In this document: positions 42,876 through 52,582 of the stretch, one piece after another | Layout: every line of letters begins with the position of its first letter | How positions within the stretch are numbered: position 1 is the stretch's first letter | NCBI RefSeq assembly: GCF_038235435.1 | Contig: NZ_CP151275.1 | Coordinates: 2,418,001 to 2,482,000, forward strand | DNA: 64,000 bases | From: Niveibacterium sp. SC-1 | GTDB taxonomy: Bacteria > Pseudomonadota > Gammaproteobacteria > Burkholderiales > Rhodocyclaceae | Direction: 5' to 3' | Translations under genes and position numbers: made by a program | Notes under the pieces: model-generated | What the model was told of the DNA's origin: nothing | Databases searched by the model: none | Seen by the model: only the letters and a program-made list of their open reading frames with translations

Positions 42876-45152
42876 CTACGGATTCGCCTGCGCCGCAGGC
42901 AGCTTCACGCCGCTCACACCCGCGAAGCGCTCCAGCCGTGCGAGCCGGACCCGCAGGTCGGCCAGCTCGTCCTCCATGGTCTGGACGAGCGCTTCCAGGC
43001 GCTCGTACTCCCGCGCGTTCTCGCCCAAGGGGTCGGGCTCGTCAATGACCCGCTGGGCCCAGCGGCCGCGGGTATCGCGCAGGAAGTCGAGATAGCTTTC
43101 CATTTGCGGGATCCGCGCGCGCATCTCGGGAGCGCGGTACTTGATCCATGCGAGGACCTGGCCTCGGATCTGGCCCTGGATGGCAATCAGGTCGGTGTCG
43201 TAGGTGTCCGCTTTGGCATAGCCGGAACGCTTGAGCGCGTGGGCAAATTCGTCGAAGGAGCCTTTGTCCCGGGTCAGCGCATCCCAAGCCGGCGTCCAGC
43301 GCTTCTGCATCTGTTCGAGGTGGTGGGTCGAGGCGCGCTCGGGCGAGTCGTAGCCGAATGTCGGGCTGGTCTTCATGTCCGTCTTGCCCTTCTCGGGCGC
43401 CTCGTTCTGCGAGAGGTTGTAGAGATAGACGCCCTCGCTCTCCTGGCCGGGCACGACGCCGGTGATCTTCTGGTTCTTGTCGCGGGTCACCGCACCTTGC
43501 TCGTTGAAAAGCCGGTTGCGATGACCGGAGGGCGGGCCCACCACGCCGGGTGACTGCTCACCATAGGCCTGGATGATCAGCCACATGGCGCGCTGCAGCC
43601 CGACCTTGTCATTGCCTTCGGCCGCTTCGAGCACAGCGGGAACGACCTCGTCGAAGTAGTCCGTCCACAGGGGCGGCGCCGCGGCCTTGGCCTGGGCCGC
43701 AGTGGGCGGGGCGGCCTGCACGGGTTTCGCCGCGTCGGGTTGTCGCTGGATGGTCTGCGTGCCACGGGCACCGTTGTGTGGCACATGGCCGTGCAGGCCG
43801 TGTTCGGCCCGCTCATCGGCTTCACGCTCATGCGCGTCCTGCGGCTCGCTCACCTGCAGTTCGGGCGTCAGTGCGCGACCGGCCACCGGGCCGCGCGCTT
43901 GCTGTTGGGTGTGGACCAGCTCGTGCGTCAGCAGCCGTCGCCCGGCTTCGCTCTGCGGCGCGTAGCGTCCGGTGCGGAAGAAGATGTCCGGCCCCACGGT
44001 GAAGGCCTGCGCGCGCAAGTCACGCGCGAGGGCGTTGGCCGTCGCGCCTTGGTGGATGCGCACGGCGCCGAAATCGGCTCCCAGCCTCTCGCCCAGCTCG
44101 GCGCGCAAAGCCGGAGGCAGGGCAGAGCCTCCGCCCTGTTCGGCGCGGATGCGACCGGGGATTCCGGGGGCGGGCGGTGCGGACTGCGAACCCGCTTCCG
44201 CCTTGCGACTGATAGGCGACTCGGCCTTGGGTGGATCCCCGATCGCCTTGAAGGAGGCGGGGCCGAAGCCCCAGGACTTGGGCAACAAGCCCACATCGAG
44301 ATGAGCGCCCACCGTCACGTTGTTGGCACCGAAGTTGAACTCCACGCCATAGCCTTCGAGCAACGGAACAGGGATGACCTTGCCGTTGAGGAGCGACAGC
44401 GCCTCCTGCCGCGGACCGGGCAAGGCAAGCACCGGTGCGAGGAAGGAACCGCCGACCACCACCGATGCGCTGACAAGGCCAACGCGGTCCCCCGTGCCGG
44501 CGTTGCGCCAGTAGCGGCTCAGCTGACCCAGGGCCTGTTCGCGGGTGCTGTCCAGCAGCCGGTGCACCTGGGGCAGGGCAGTCACTGCGCCAAGCAGGTC
44601 TCCGGCACCTGCGGGGCGCGTGCCCGGTTGGCCTGGGGCGGTGGCGTTTGACGCGGGACCTTGCGCCGTGTCGGGGCTTGGCTTTGTCTCGCCCGACGTG
44701 GTTGGACCCGTAGCCGTCGCACCGCTTGTTCCCGAGGTGCCACTTGGAGCCGCGGGCAGCGCCGCACCGGTAGGTGCGAGCGGGCCGGCGCCTGCGGCGG
44801 ACGATTGCAACAAGGGCAGCAGGCGGATCGGGTCAAGTAACCCGCTGACTTGCGCCTGCGCCGCGTCGGGTTGGAGACGGGGATCGAGCTGGTAATTCAG
44901 GCCGAAGTTCGGGCGAAAACGCGCGTAGGGATCCGGCGGCTGCAACAGCGAGCCCGGGTTGAGCTTTATGTTGGTGGTAACTCCTTCGTCCTCACCCTCG
45001 CGCTGCACGCTGAGAGGCGCGGCGGGGGACGACAGGCTTTGCAGGTAGCGAGGGGTACCGTTTGCGACACGGCCACGGTGGCTGGCAAAGCGGCACGGCT
45101 CCGCGTCTGCGGATCGGGAGGCGGCGGTTTTCTTCCTGCTCCAGACGGGCAT
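42876..45152 (-). CDS. DUF4157 protein with C-terminal glucosaminidase-like domain, likely eCIS cargo
   Basis: 758 residues. A Pro/Ala/Ser-rich N-terminal half is followed by a DUF4157 domain with FGAVRIHQGATANALA, FTVGPDIFFRTG and the zinc motif HELVH (His410, Glu411, His414). From about residue 500 the sequence resembles N-acetylglucosaminidases of the FlgJ/GH73 group: MWLIIQAYGEQSPGV with a candidate catalytic Glu, then FGYDSPERASTHHLEQ and FAHALKRSGYA. This suggests a murein hydrolase. A coiled-coil tail ends it. It starts 18 bases after the immunity-like gene and is the last gene of the long minus-strand array. Confidence 0.8.
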   Translation of the reverse strand: MPVWSRKKTAASRSADAEPCRFASHRGRVANGTPRYLQSLSSPAAPLSVQREGEDEGVTTNIKLNPGSLLQPPDPYARFRPNFGLNYQLDPRLQPDAAQAQVSGLLDPIRLLPLLQSSAAGAGPLAPTGAALPAAPSGTSGTSGATATGPTTSGETKPSPDTAQGPASNATAPGQPGTRPAGAGDLLGAVTALPQVHRLLDSTREQALGQLSRYWRNAGTGDRVGLVSASVVVGGSFLAPVLALPGPRQEALSLLNGKVIPVPLLEGYGVEFNFGANNVTVGAHLDVGLLPKSWGFGPASFKAIGDPPKAESPISRKAEAGSQSAPPAPGIPGRIRAEQGGGSALPPALRAELGERLGADFGAVRIHQGATANALARDLRAQAFTVGPDIFFRTGRYAPQSEAGRRLLTHELVHTQQQARGPVAGRALTPELQVSEPQDAHEREADERAEHGLHGHVPHNGARGTQTIQRQPDAAKPVQAAPPTAAQAKAAAPPLWTDYFDEVVPAVLEAAEGNDKVGLQRAMWLIIQAYGEQSPGVVGPPSGHRNRLFNEQGAVTRDKNQKITGVVPGQESEGVYLYNLSQNEAPEKGKTDMKTSPTFGYDSPERASTHHLEQMQKRWTPAWDALTRDKGSFDEFAHALKRSGYAKADTYDTDLIAIQGQIRGQVLAWIKYRAPEMRARIPQMESYLDFLRDTRGRWAQRVIDEPDPLGENAREYERLEALVQTMEDELADLRVRLARLERFAGVSGVKLPAAQANP

Positions 45153-45170
45153 GCGTGGTTCCGAGAATGG

Positions 45171-45764
45171 TTAGTCCGTAAGGTGGATGCCAGGCAGGGA
45201 CTTGAGCAAATCGAGCAGAGCATCTAGCGGCATGGCTTGCTCGCGGGCTAGCTTCCGAGCGTCGCGGACGATCGCCGCACATGCGGGAAGGGCATCCCTG
45301 TAGGTATCCAGCACAACCTCGAGCTCGTCAGGCCAGTTCTTGGAAGCCACGGTAGAGGCCGCGGCATGCGGATGAAAAATGGCAAAGCAGGGCCAGGGAG
45401 GAAAGCGGATCGTCTCGGGCTGGCAATTCAGGAAGCGACAGGCATCGAGCACCGCTGCCGAGAAGTCGCAGTCCGAGATCGAGGCTTGAGCGACCGAATC
45501 CCAGTCGCCGAAATCGCAGCCGACGTATTTCCCCTCGAACCGGACACCCTGAAAGTGAGCATCCGAGAACTGGAAGTTCGTGAGTTGCACCTTCTGCTCG
45601 AAGCTTCCACCCCTCATCGTTAGCCCCGGTACGACAAGCATGCGTTCGCGGCACCGCGAAACGACATGACAGTGATCGAGCTCTAGCGCCGGACCCAATG
45701 AGCACAACTCGTCTCCGGTTAACTCTAGTTTCAGTTGGGACAGCTTCCTGTCGCGCAGCTTCAT
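45171..45764 (-). CDS. Pentapeptide-like protein, candidate immunity factor
   Basis: 197 residues. The ATG at 45764 immediately follows the TGA of the upstream DUF4157 protein, with no gap, so translation is coupled. Residues 50-110 show pentapeptide-like repeats (NFQFSDAHFQGVRFEG, CDFGDWD, ISDCDFSAAVL). The gene and the last few hundred bases of its upstream partner are visibly less GC-rich than their surroundings, which fits an exchanged toxin-immunity module. It has no signal peptide, so it acts in the cytoplasm. The immunity role is inferred from position and composition only. Confidence 0.65.
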   Translation of the reverse strand: MKLRDRKLSQLKLELTGDELCSLGPALELDHCHVVSRCRERMLVVPGLTMRGGSFEQKVQLTNFQFSDAHFQGVRFEGKYVGCDFGDWDSVAQASISDCDFSAAVLDACRFLNCQPETIRFPPWPCFAIFHPHAAASTVASKNWPDELEVVLDTYRDALPACAAIVRDARKLAREQAMPLDALLDLLKSLPGIHLTD

Positions 45765-48700
45765 TCATTTCCCCCCGAAAGTGATCATTCTGAACAGTTC
45801 GTCGGGCATGCGCTTCGCGTGGCGATCCATGTTCGCCACCGTACCCGAGAGAATTTCATACAGATTGAGAGTATCCGTGTCTTTGAGATCGACCCCGACG
45901 CGCGACCTTGCAAGCGGCAGGCCGGCTTTCTCAGCGTCTTTAACGATCTCCTTCTCCATCCAGCGTCCTTTGGCCTGCGCTTTGAGGCGGTTAACCCGCC
46001 AGTATTCGCCGGTCTTCCTTGCCTCCCTGGCCGCCTTGTTGATCGCATCCACCTCATTCTGAGACAAGTGTTTCTGTGGATTCCAACGCTTGGCCGCATC
46101 GTCCGCGAATTTCTGCAGTTGGTCTCCAACGGGGTCCAACCGGGGAATATTCTTCGGGTCGACGTCTTTGGGAACGTGCCACCGCTGCCCATCGACAACA
46201 ATCTGCTTATTGCCTTCCTTGTGGGCACGGGCGACATCAAAGTCGCGAGTGTCGGGGCTTGCTCCGGGCGTCTCGTCTGGCCCCTTTTCGGTCGGCTTCC
46301 GGCGTTTGACGAAGGTGCCCGCCGGAATCTTGCTGGCAACGATGTACACCTGGCTCACGCCAGGCGCGATCGGATCGGTGTCGAAACCCTTGATCCACTT
46401 GAAGCGCGGCTGGACTTGAACCGCAAGCGCCGCCATCAGTTCCTTCACGCCACCACCCACGGCGGCGACTTCGGCCTCCACGGCCATTGTGGCCAGCTGA
46501 GCCTGTCCGATCTGTTCGGCCTTTTCCTTGGCTTCGTTGGCGGTCTTTTCCTCGCCTTCCTTCGCGGCTTTCTGTTCTGCCTCCTTCTTGGCGTCTTTGG
46601 CGCCCTGGCTCTCGGCATCCTTTGCCGCCTTCTGTTCTCCTTCTTTCGCAGCCTTCTGCTCGGTCTCGCCCACCGCCTTTTGCTCGGCCTTTTGCGTGCC
46701 CGTCTCGGCGGCTTCCTTCAGCGCCTTCTCTTCGGCCTCGCGTGCAGCCTCTTTCGCGGCTCGTTGTTCAGCCAGCTTCGCGGCCTCCTTCTCGGCGAGC
46801 TTCGTCCCTTCCTTGCCCAGCGTGCTCGCCGCCTTGGCCTCGACCTTCGCCGCCTTGCCGCCGAACTTGCCGAGGATCTGTTCGCCGAAAGCGAGCAGGC
46901 GGGAGCCGATGTTGCCCAGGGCCTTGGAGACGGCCTTGAAGGCGCCCGCCGCGGCGTCCTTGATCGCGCCGCCGAGCTTCTTGATGCCGTCGAGCAGGTA
47001 CTTGCCCAGGGTCTTGAGCAGCTTGAAGGCTTCGCCCAGGGCTTCCATCGGCCAGTTGATGAACTTGGCGATGCCCTTGAGCACGGGGCCCGCGCCGGCC
47101 CAGGTGCCGGCGGTGATGGCGTCGAGCAGCGCCTGGAAGGCAATCGTCCCCGTGAGCCAGCCGACCTTGTCGCCCAACTCGCCCTCGGCGCCGCCGCCCT
47201 TGAAGAAGCCCATGAGGTGGTTGGCGAGCCAGCTTGCGCCCTCGGCGATCTTGGCCTTGCCGGTTTCCCACGCCTCGGAGAGCTTCGCGACAAGGTCGTC
47301 GAAGCTCATCTTGCCGGCACTGAAATAGTCCTGCACCGCGTCCCAGAAGCCGCCCTTGACCACGGCCACGTCGGGCGCGAGCTCGGCGCCCACGGCACCG
47401 GCTTGCTCCTTGAGCGAGGCGAGATCGGCCTCGGGCAGGTCCACGTGCTCGCCAACCGCGCCCGCCTCCTGTTCCGCGGGTTCGGTGGCTTCGGCGGCGG
47501 CCTTGTCGGCATCCGCCTTGTCGCCCGCGGCCTTTTGCGCGGCGAGCTTTTCCATCAGGCGACGGGTCGCCTCCGGCATGTTCGCGCCGTGCGCGGCGAG
47601 TTCCGCCGCGGGATCGGCGACGTAGGGCTTTTCTTCTTCTTTCTTGCCCTCTTCCGTCTGCGTCCCGAGCTCCGGTTTCGGCGGAGCGGCAGCCACGGAT
47701 GCCGCGGGAATCGGCGCCACCGCGGTGATCGTGCCGCGAGCGGCGGTCGCCGCCGGGGCAGTTGAGGGGGCCGTCCCCGCAGCCGCAGGAGCTGGAGCGC
47801 CCGCGCGCGCCGCGGGAGAGGCCGCAGGGGCGGTGGCCGCAGCCGAAGGCGCGCGGGAGGTGATCGCCGCGCCGCCTGCCTTGCGCAGTTCTCCGGCCGA
47901 ACCCACGCTGCGGATTGCTTGCGAGGGCGTGGCACCTTCCGCCGCGGTGGCCGCGGGCTTGGGCGCATCCACCCTGTGGGCGACGCCTTCTTCCTTCGGC
48001 GCTTCCTTCTTCTCGTCGCTGAAGCCGGCGAGGCTCAAGAGGTATTGGGTGGCGCTGTCCAGGCCTTCGAGTACCGTCCAGATCGCCTTGAAGGGATCGG
48101 TGATGCCTTCCCACACGCCGGTGGCGAAGCCCTTGACGAAGCCGATGAGGAAGTCGGGGCTCGCCCCGCTGATGACCTTGGCGATCTTGTCGGAGATGAG
48201 TTCCTTGGTCTCGTCGTCCGCCGCCCGCAGCGTGCCCATGAAAGCCATGACGCCGGGCTTGAGCAGCGGCCACAGCACGCCGAAGGTGGGCACCTCGGGA
48301 ATCGCGTCCAGCGCGGTGATCGCGATGTCGAGGATGAAGTTGATGATCGGCACCTTCACGCAGCTGGGCAGCTTGCGCCAGGCCCAGCCAGCGAAGATCA
48401 CCGGGATCATCGGTGGGGCCGCGATCGCCAGGATCAGGCTGCCCAGCACCTCCTTGTAGGGTGCGATGAAGTCGCTGATCTTCGTGGCCGCCGCCTCGAT
48501 GCCGGCGAGCGCGTCCTTTGCGCCTTTCTTGACGTCGGAGACGATGGTCTTGAGCGTCTTCTGCGCATCGTCGAAGAGGCTGTGGGCGAAGCCGATCAGG
48601 GGCAAGCCGGTGATCGCGGTGACCACGCTCAGGACCGAATCGGCGAGCGAGGAGAACTTCTCCTCCAGCCAGTCGAGGCCGCTGGAGAGCACGCCCTTGA

Positions 48701-50642
48701 AGCCGTCCGTGCCCTTGGACAGATCGGTGAGCATGCCGCGGATGTCTTCCGGGGCCTCGCGGATCTTTGCGGGGTCCATGCCGTTGGTCCAGACCCACTG
48801 CACCACCTTCACCAGCTTGGGCCCGTACTTCACGATGGCGTGCACCTGGCCCATCGGCGTGAGCAGTGCGACCACGCTCGCCACTTTCTTGAGCGGCTCG
48901 ATCACCGGCGCCATCTTGGCCTTGATGGTTTCCCAGATTTCGCTGCCCACCTTCTCGATGTGGGCCCACACGCCATCCTCGTCGCTTCCGTCAAAGCCCA
49001 GTGCGCTGACGAGTTGATCCCAGAGCTTGCCGACCGCCTTCTTGGCGCTGGAGATCCAGCCCGACACCACGGAAGCGATCTTCTTGAGCGCCGACCAGGC
49101 GCCGGAGACCTGCTTGGCAATCGCGTCGAAGATCGGCGCCGCGACGAACTTGAGCGCCTTGCCGGCGAAGTCCGTAACCGTCTTCAACACACCGGTGATG
49201 GTCTTGACCACCGGGTTATCGATCAGCTTGGTGACGAACTGGGTGAGCTTGTCCATCAGGCCAGCGAAGGCGGCGCAGGCCTTGGCATCACCCTTGAGCA
49301 GGCTCTTGGCGAAGGTCGCGGCCTCGCCCAGCCAACCCGAGACCGCGCCGATGATGTCGCCCATGCTGAAGCCGCCCAGCGCATCGGGCAGGTGCGCATC
49401 GAGCGCTTCGTTGATCTTGCGCTTGGCGAAGTTGATCGGGCCTTCGTCGATGATGTCCGCGACCTGCGGCGCCGCCGCGCGCAGAAGCTTCATCAACTGC
49501 TTGCCGGCAAACTTGCCTGCCTCTTCCACGCCGGTGGAGATCGCGCCCCCGACCTCTCCCACGACTTTCGTGCCGCTGTCCGCCAGGTCGCCGACGAATT
49601 GCAAGGCAGCATTTTTGCGCTGGATGCCGAAACCCGCGCGGCCTTGTACCGGGATGGGCGCGCAGGCCCTGCTGCTCGCATTGAAGGGTGACGCGAGCGG
49701 GCCAGCGTTGGCTGTGGCCGGACTGCCATGCGCGTTCTGGGCGACAGGCGCCGCGATGCCTCGCGCGACGGCGTCCCGCGCAGCCGGCGGCGCTGCCGGC
49801 AACGCGTCGGGCGGTGTCGCCGGAGCGCCTGAGTCACCCGCGCCTGCGTCGCCAGCTCCCGCACCACTCGTGTCCTCGGCACGGGCGCCTGGTGTGTCGG
49901 CCGGATCACCCGCAGCGTCGCTGCCGGAGTCGTCCGTGTCGCCGGAAGCCTGTTCGGATTCCCGCTCGGCGGAGGCTGCGAGCAGCTCCTCGGGCGCGGG
50001 CGCCTCGACCTGATTTGCCGCATCCTGGCTGCCGCCGGTTTGTTGCAGTACATGCGTGACCTCGTGCGCCATGAGGCCGAGATCGTCCGCACGCTGGCGT
50101 GCGCCGAGCCAGATGTCCTGACCCCGTGCGAAGGCCCGCGCACCGAGCAGCTCCGCCAGTACCTGGGCACCGGGGCCGGTGTGGACGCGCACCGATCCGA
50201 GGTCCGTGCCGAGGCTCTGCTCCAGGCGGTCGCGCACCGCGGGCGCAAGGCCGGAAACGCTGTCCTGGCCCTGCAGGTCCGCAGGTTCCGGTTCTGCCGA
50301 GAGGCGCTGGATCGGTCCTCCCGTTTCCGGCGCGTCGGGCACGCGATCGAGCATGTTGCTCGCGCATTCGGCGCACAGACGCTGGAAGCGCGGTGCACCC
50401 GATGCGGCACCTATCGGTCGCACGGCCTCGCGTCGCTGCACCGCCTCGGCAACCGCATCCGCTTCGCGCTCCAGCGCGTCACCGGGCGGGCCGACCTCGA
50501 TCTTGCCCTGGGCACCCGCGAGGAAACGCGGCAGGCCCGCCTCGTGTGACGGTTCTTCCGCGCAGCAATCGCCGCCCTTGCCGGAGCCCGGCTTTGCCGT
50601 CTCCCGCGCCAGGGCGAGGCTTGCGTGGGCGGTCTGGCTCAT
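45765..50642 (-). CDS. Giant DUF4157 protein with nuclease-like C-terminal domain, likely eCIS toxin
   Basis: 1625 residues; the ATG at 50642 overlaps the ATPase stop (ATGA). Residues 140-210 are DUF4157, with VRVHTGPGAQVLAELL, FARGQDIWLG and HEVTHVLQQ (His193). Residues about 345-880 and 1090-1260 are amphipathic helices with repeated KKxxxxVxxW patterns, like tape-measure or pore-forming proteins. A Lys/Ala/Glu-rich coiled region (about 1290-1390) follows. The last 130 residues differ in composition: KGRWMEKEIVKDAEKAG, then VGVDLKDTDTLNLYEILSG and FRMITFGG. This resembles restriction-like nuclease folds (E...D...E), though the final Lys is missing. Confidence 0.8.
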   Translation of the reverse strand: MSQTAHASLALARETAKPGSGKGGDCCAEEPSHEAGLPRFLAGAQGKIEVGPPGDALEREADAVAEAVQRREAVRPIGAASGAPRFQRLCAECASNMLDRVPDAPETGGPIQRLSAEPEPADLQGQDSVSGLAPAVRDRLEQSLGTDLGSVRVHTGPGAQVLAELLGARAFARGQDIWLGARQRADDLGLMAHEVTHVLQQTGGSQDAANQVEAPAPEELLAASAERESEQASGDTDDSGSDAAGDPADTPGARAEDTSGAGAGDAGAGDSGAPATPPDALPAAPPAARDAVARGIAAPVAQNAHGSPATANAGPLASPFNASSRACAPIPVQGRAGFGIQRKNAALQFVGDLADSGTKVVGEVGGAISTGVEEAGKFAGKQLMKLLRAAAPQVADIIDEGPINFAKRKINEALDAHLPDALGGFSMGDIIGAVSGWLGEAATFAKSLLKGDAKACAAFAGLMDKLTQFVTKLIDNPVVKTITGVLKTVTDFAGKALKFVAAPIFDAIAKQVSGAWSALKKIASVVSGWISSAKKAVGKLWDQLVSALGFDGSDEDGVWAHIEKVGSEIWETIKAKMAPVIEPLKKVASVVALLTPMGQVHAIVKYGPKLVKVVQWVWTNGMDPAKIREAPEDIRGMLTDLSKGTDGFKGVLSSGLDWLEEKFSSLADSVLSVVTAITGLPLIGFAHSLFDDAQKTLKTIVSDVKKGAKDALAGIEAAATKISDFIAPYKEVLGSLILAIAAPPMIPVIFAGWAWRKLPSCVKVPIINFILDIAITALDAIPEVPTFGVLWPLLKPGVMAFMGTLRAADDETKELISDKIAKVISGASPDFLIGFVKGFATGVWEGITDPFKAIWTVLEGLDSATQYLLSLAGFSDEKKEAPKEEGVAHRVDAPKPAATAAEGATPSQAIRSVGSAGELRKAGGAAITSRAPSAAATAPAASPAARAGAPAPAAAGTAPSTAPAATAARGTITAVAPIPAASVAAAPPKPELGTQTEEGKKEEEKPYVADPAAELAAHGANMPEATRRLMEKLAAQKAAGDKADADKAAAEATEPAEQEAGAVGEHVDLPEADLASLKEQAGAVGAELAPDVAVVKGGFWDAVQDYFSAGKMSFDDLVAKLSEAWETGKAKIAEGASWLANHLMGFFKGGGAEGELGDKVGWLTGTIAFQALLDAITAGTWAGAGPVLKGIAKFINWPMEALGEAFKLLKTLGKYLLDGIKKLGGAIKDAAAGAFKAVSKALGNIGSRLLAFGEQILGKFGGKAAKVEAKAASTLGKEGTKLAEKEAAKLAEQRAAKEAAREAEEKALKEAAETGTQKAEQKAVGETEQKAAKEGEQKAAKDAESQGAKDAKKEAEQKAAKEGEEKTANEAKEKAEQIGQAQLATMAVEAEVAAVGGGVKELMAALAVQVQPRFKWIKGFDTDPIAPGVSQVYIVASKIPAGTFVKRRKPTEKGPDETPGASPDTRDFDVARAHKEGNKQIVVDGQRWHVPKDVDPKNIPRLDPVGDQLQKFADDAAKRWNPQKHLSQNEVDAINKAAREARKTGEYWRVNRLKAQAKGRWMEKEIVKDAEKAGLPLARSRVGVDLKDTDTLNLYEILSGTVANMDRHAKRMPDELFRMITFGGK

Positions 50643-52582
50643 GGCGACATGGGACCGAGCAGGCCGTGGGGCGTCTGCTTGCCGAGCTTGCGGCACTCGG
50701 CCGCCACGCCAGCCACAAGATCGTTGTAGTCGATCGGCCTATGGGCCGAGCGAGCGGCCACCGCCGCCGAGAACACCGCGTTGCGGATATGACCGCCCGC
50801 AAGATCGCAGTTGGCGGCCAGCCGGTTGAGTTCGGCCGCCTGTAGCGTGTGGTCCGGTCCCAGATGCGCTTGCCACAGCGCGCGCCGCTCCTCGGGCGCG
50901 GGCAGGGGGAATTCGATGATCGCATCCAGCCGCCGGGTGAACGCCGAATCGAAGCGCGCACGGCTGTTGCTGGTGAGGATGGTGATCGCCTCGAAGGACT
51001 CGATGCGCTGGAGCAGGTAGTTGGTCTGCGCGTTGGCGTAGCGGTCGTTCGCATCCTTGACCTCGGTGCGCTTGCCAAAGAGCGCATCGGCCTCGTCGAA
51101 CATCAGGATGACTTCGGCATGCTCGGCACGGGCGAAGAGCTGGGCGAGATTCTTCTCCGTCTCGCCGATGTACTTGCTGCTCACGTTCGCGAGATCCACG
51201 CGATAGAGCGGCAGCCCTAGCCGCGTCGCGAGCCAACCGACAGCGAGCGTCTTGCCGGTGCCGGAAGGGCCGTGCAGGAGCGCGCGCACGCCGGGTTTGT
51301 GCCGCGCCCGGGCAGCGGGCCCCAGCGATTCGGCGAGGCCGTCGCGGGCGACGCAGCGTTGCACCAGCGCTTCGAGTTCGGCGAGAAGCACCGGTGGCAG
51401 GACCAGGGCCTCGTCGGGAATGGGCTCGGGCAAGAGTTCGGCGAGGGTGCCGAGCTCGGCTGCCGCACCGCTGCGCGCCGCGCGCGCGATGCGCGGCATG
51501 TCGATGCCCTCGGTGCCGTCCAGCATGGCCTGGAAGCGGCCGGCCTGCGCGAGATCGTGTATCCGTCCGCTGGCGTGGCGGCAATCGCGCCCGAGCTGCC
51601 CGGCGAGAGCCTCGTCGCCCAGCGCTTCGCGCCACAGGGCGATGCGCTCTTCGACCGCCGGCGTGCGGATCCGCCAGTTGGTGACGGGTGCCCCGTCGTG
51701 CACGAAGCCCCCTTCGAGTCCGCTTGCCGCGAGCAGCGGTCCGCGATAGCCGGGAAGCTCTGGCAGGATGCGTTGTTCGCCCGGCGCGAGTTCGACGCAG
51801 CACACCGGAATGCGCTCGGTCAGCCACAGCCACGGTCCCAGGCCCAAAGGCACCTCGCCTGTGAGGAACACCGGTTCCTTGCCCAAGGCCGCGGCCAGCG
51901 TCTGGGCCGCCGCGCGGGCCTCGCGCGGATGGCCGCAGCGAATCGCCAAGGCACGGGCACTGTCGCGCAAGGCGCTGGCATAGCGCGCGGCCTGCTCGCC
52001 GATCGAGGCCGGCAGGGGCGGCGCGCCCTTGAGTCCGGCCTGCAGGCCGGGCCACTGCGTGCGCTCGCCGCCCAACGCGAGGGCGACCGGTTGCGGCACA
52101 CGCAACACGGTTTCCGGCAGCGGCCGTTCGCCATCGCACTGCAGCGCGCCGGACTCGCGCGCCTGCCCGCACAGCAGGGCCGCGAGATGCGAGGCGGGGC
52201 TACCGCCGTCGAGCATGCCCGCCAGAGTGGCCACCAGGCCCGGCGTAGGGCGCGAAGCGCCTGCCGGCGTCTGCAGCCAGGCAACAGCGCGGCCGGCCAT
52301 GGGTTCGGTCTCGACCGCGACGCACAGCGCGAGCGCGAGCGTCTCGGCGCAGCCCAGGCCCAGTTGCGCGGCGAGCGCGTGCAGCGCGGTGTCAGCGGCA
52401 GGCGGGGCGAGCCGCCAGGCTTGCCACGCGGCGCCAAGCCCCGCTTCGGGCACGCGCGCTTGCGCCTGCCAGGCGCGCAACCATTGGGCTTCGCTCCCTT
52501 GCTCGGACTCCGCCGGCGCGAGCATCGCGAAAGCGAGCCCGGCAAGCGGCAGGGTTGTGGCAGGCAGGCCGGGCGCGTTCAC
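50639..52582 (-). CDS. AAA+ ATPase of the contractile injection locus
   Basis: 647 residues from a GTG at 52582 that overlaps the previous stop (GTGA) and follows GAGGAG. The C-terminal third is a classical AAA+ module: Walker A GPSGTGKT near residue 437, SSKYIGETEKNL, Walker B LMFDEADALFGKR near residue 492, and sensor region ILTSNSRARFDSAFTRRLD. An ATPase of this type (Afp15 in the antifeeding prophage) is a core gene of extracellular contractile injection systems, thought to help assembly. The first 420 residues are a lineage-specific extension. It overlaps both neighbours. Confidence 0.88.
   Translation of the reverse strand: MNAPGLPATTLPLAGLAFAMLAPAESEQGSEAQWLRAWQAQARVPEAGLGAAWQAWRLAPPAADTALHALAAQLGLGCAETLALALCVAVETEPMAGRAVAWLQTPAGASRPTPGLVATLAGMLDGGSPASHLAALLCGQARESGALQCDGERPLPETVLRVPQPVALALGGERTQWPGLQAGLKGAPPLPASIGEQAARYASALRDSARALAIRCGHPREARAAAQTLAAALGKEPVFLTGEVPLGLGPWLWLTERIPVCCVELAPGEQRILPELPGYRGPLLAASGLEGGFVHDGAPVTNWRIRTPAVEERIALWREALGDEALAGQLGRDCRHASGRIHDLAQAGRFQAMLDGTEGIDMPRIARAARSGAAAELGTLAELLPEPIPDEALVLPPVLLAELEALVQRCVARDGLAESLGPAARARHKPGVRALLHGPSGTGKTLAVGWLATRLGLPLYRVDLANVSSKYIGETEKNLAQLFARAEHAEVILMFDEADALFGKRTEVKDANDRYANAQTNYLLQRIESFEAITILTSNSRARFDSAFTRRLDAIIEFPLPAPEERRALWQAHLGPDHTLQAAELNRLAANCDLAGGHIRNAVFSAAVAARSAHRPIDYNDLVAGVAAECRKLGKQTPHGLLGPMSP

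Noticed and set aside
47919-49691. 590-codon plus-strand frame opposite the giant DUF4157 gene
   Set aside because: Shadow frame of the real gene; no recognisable domain.
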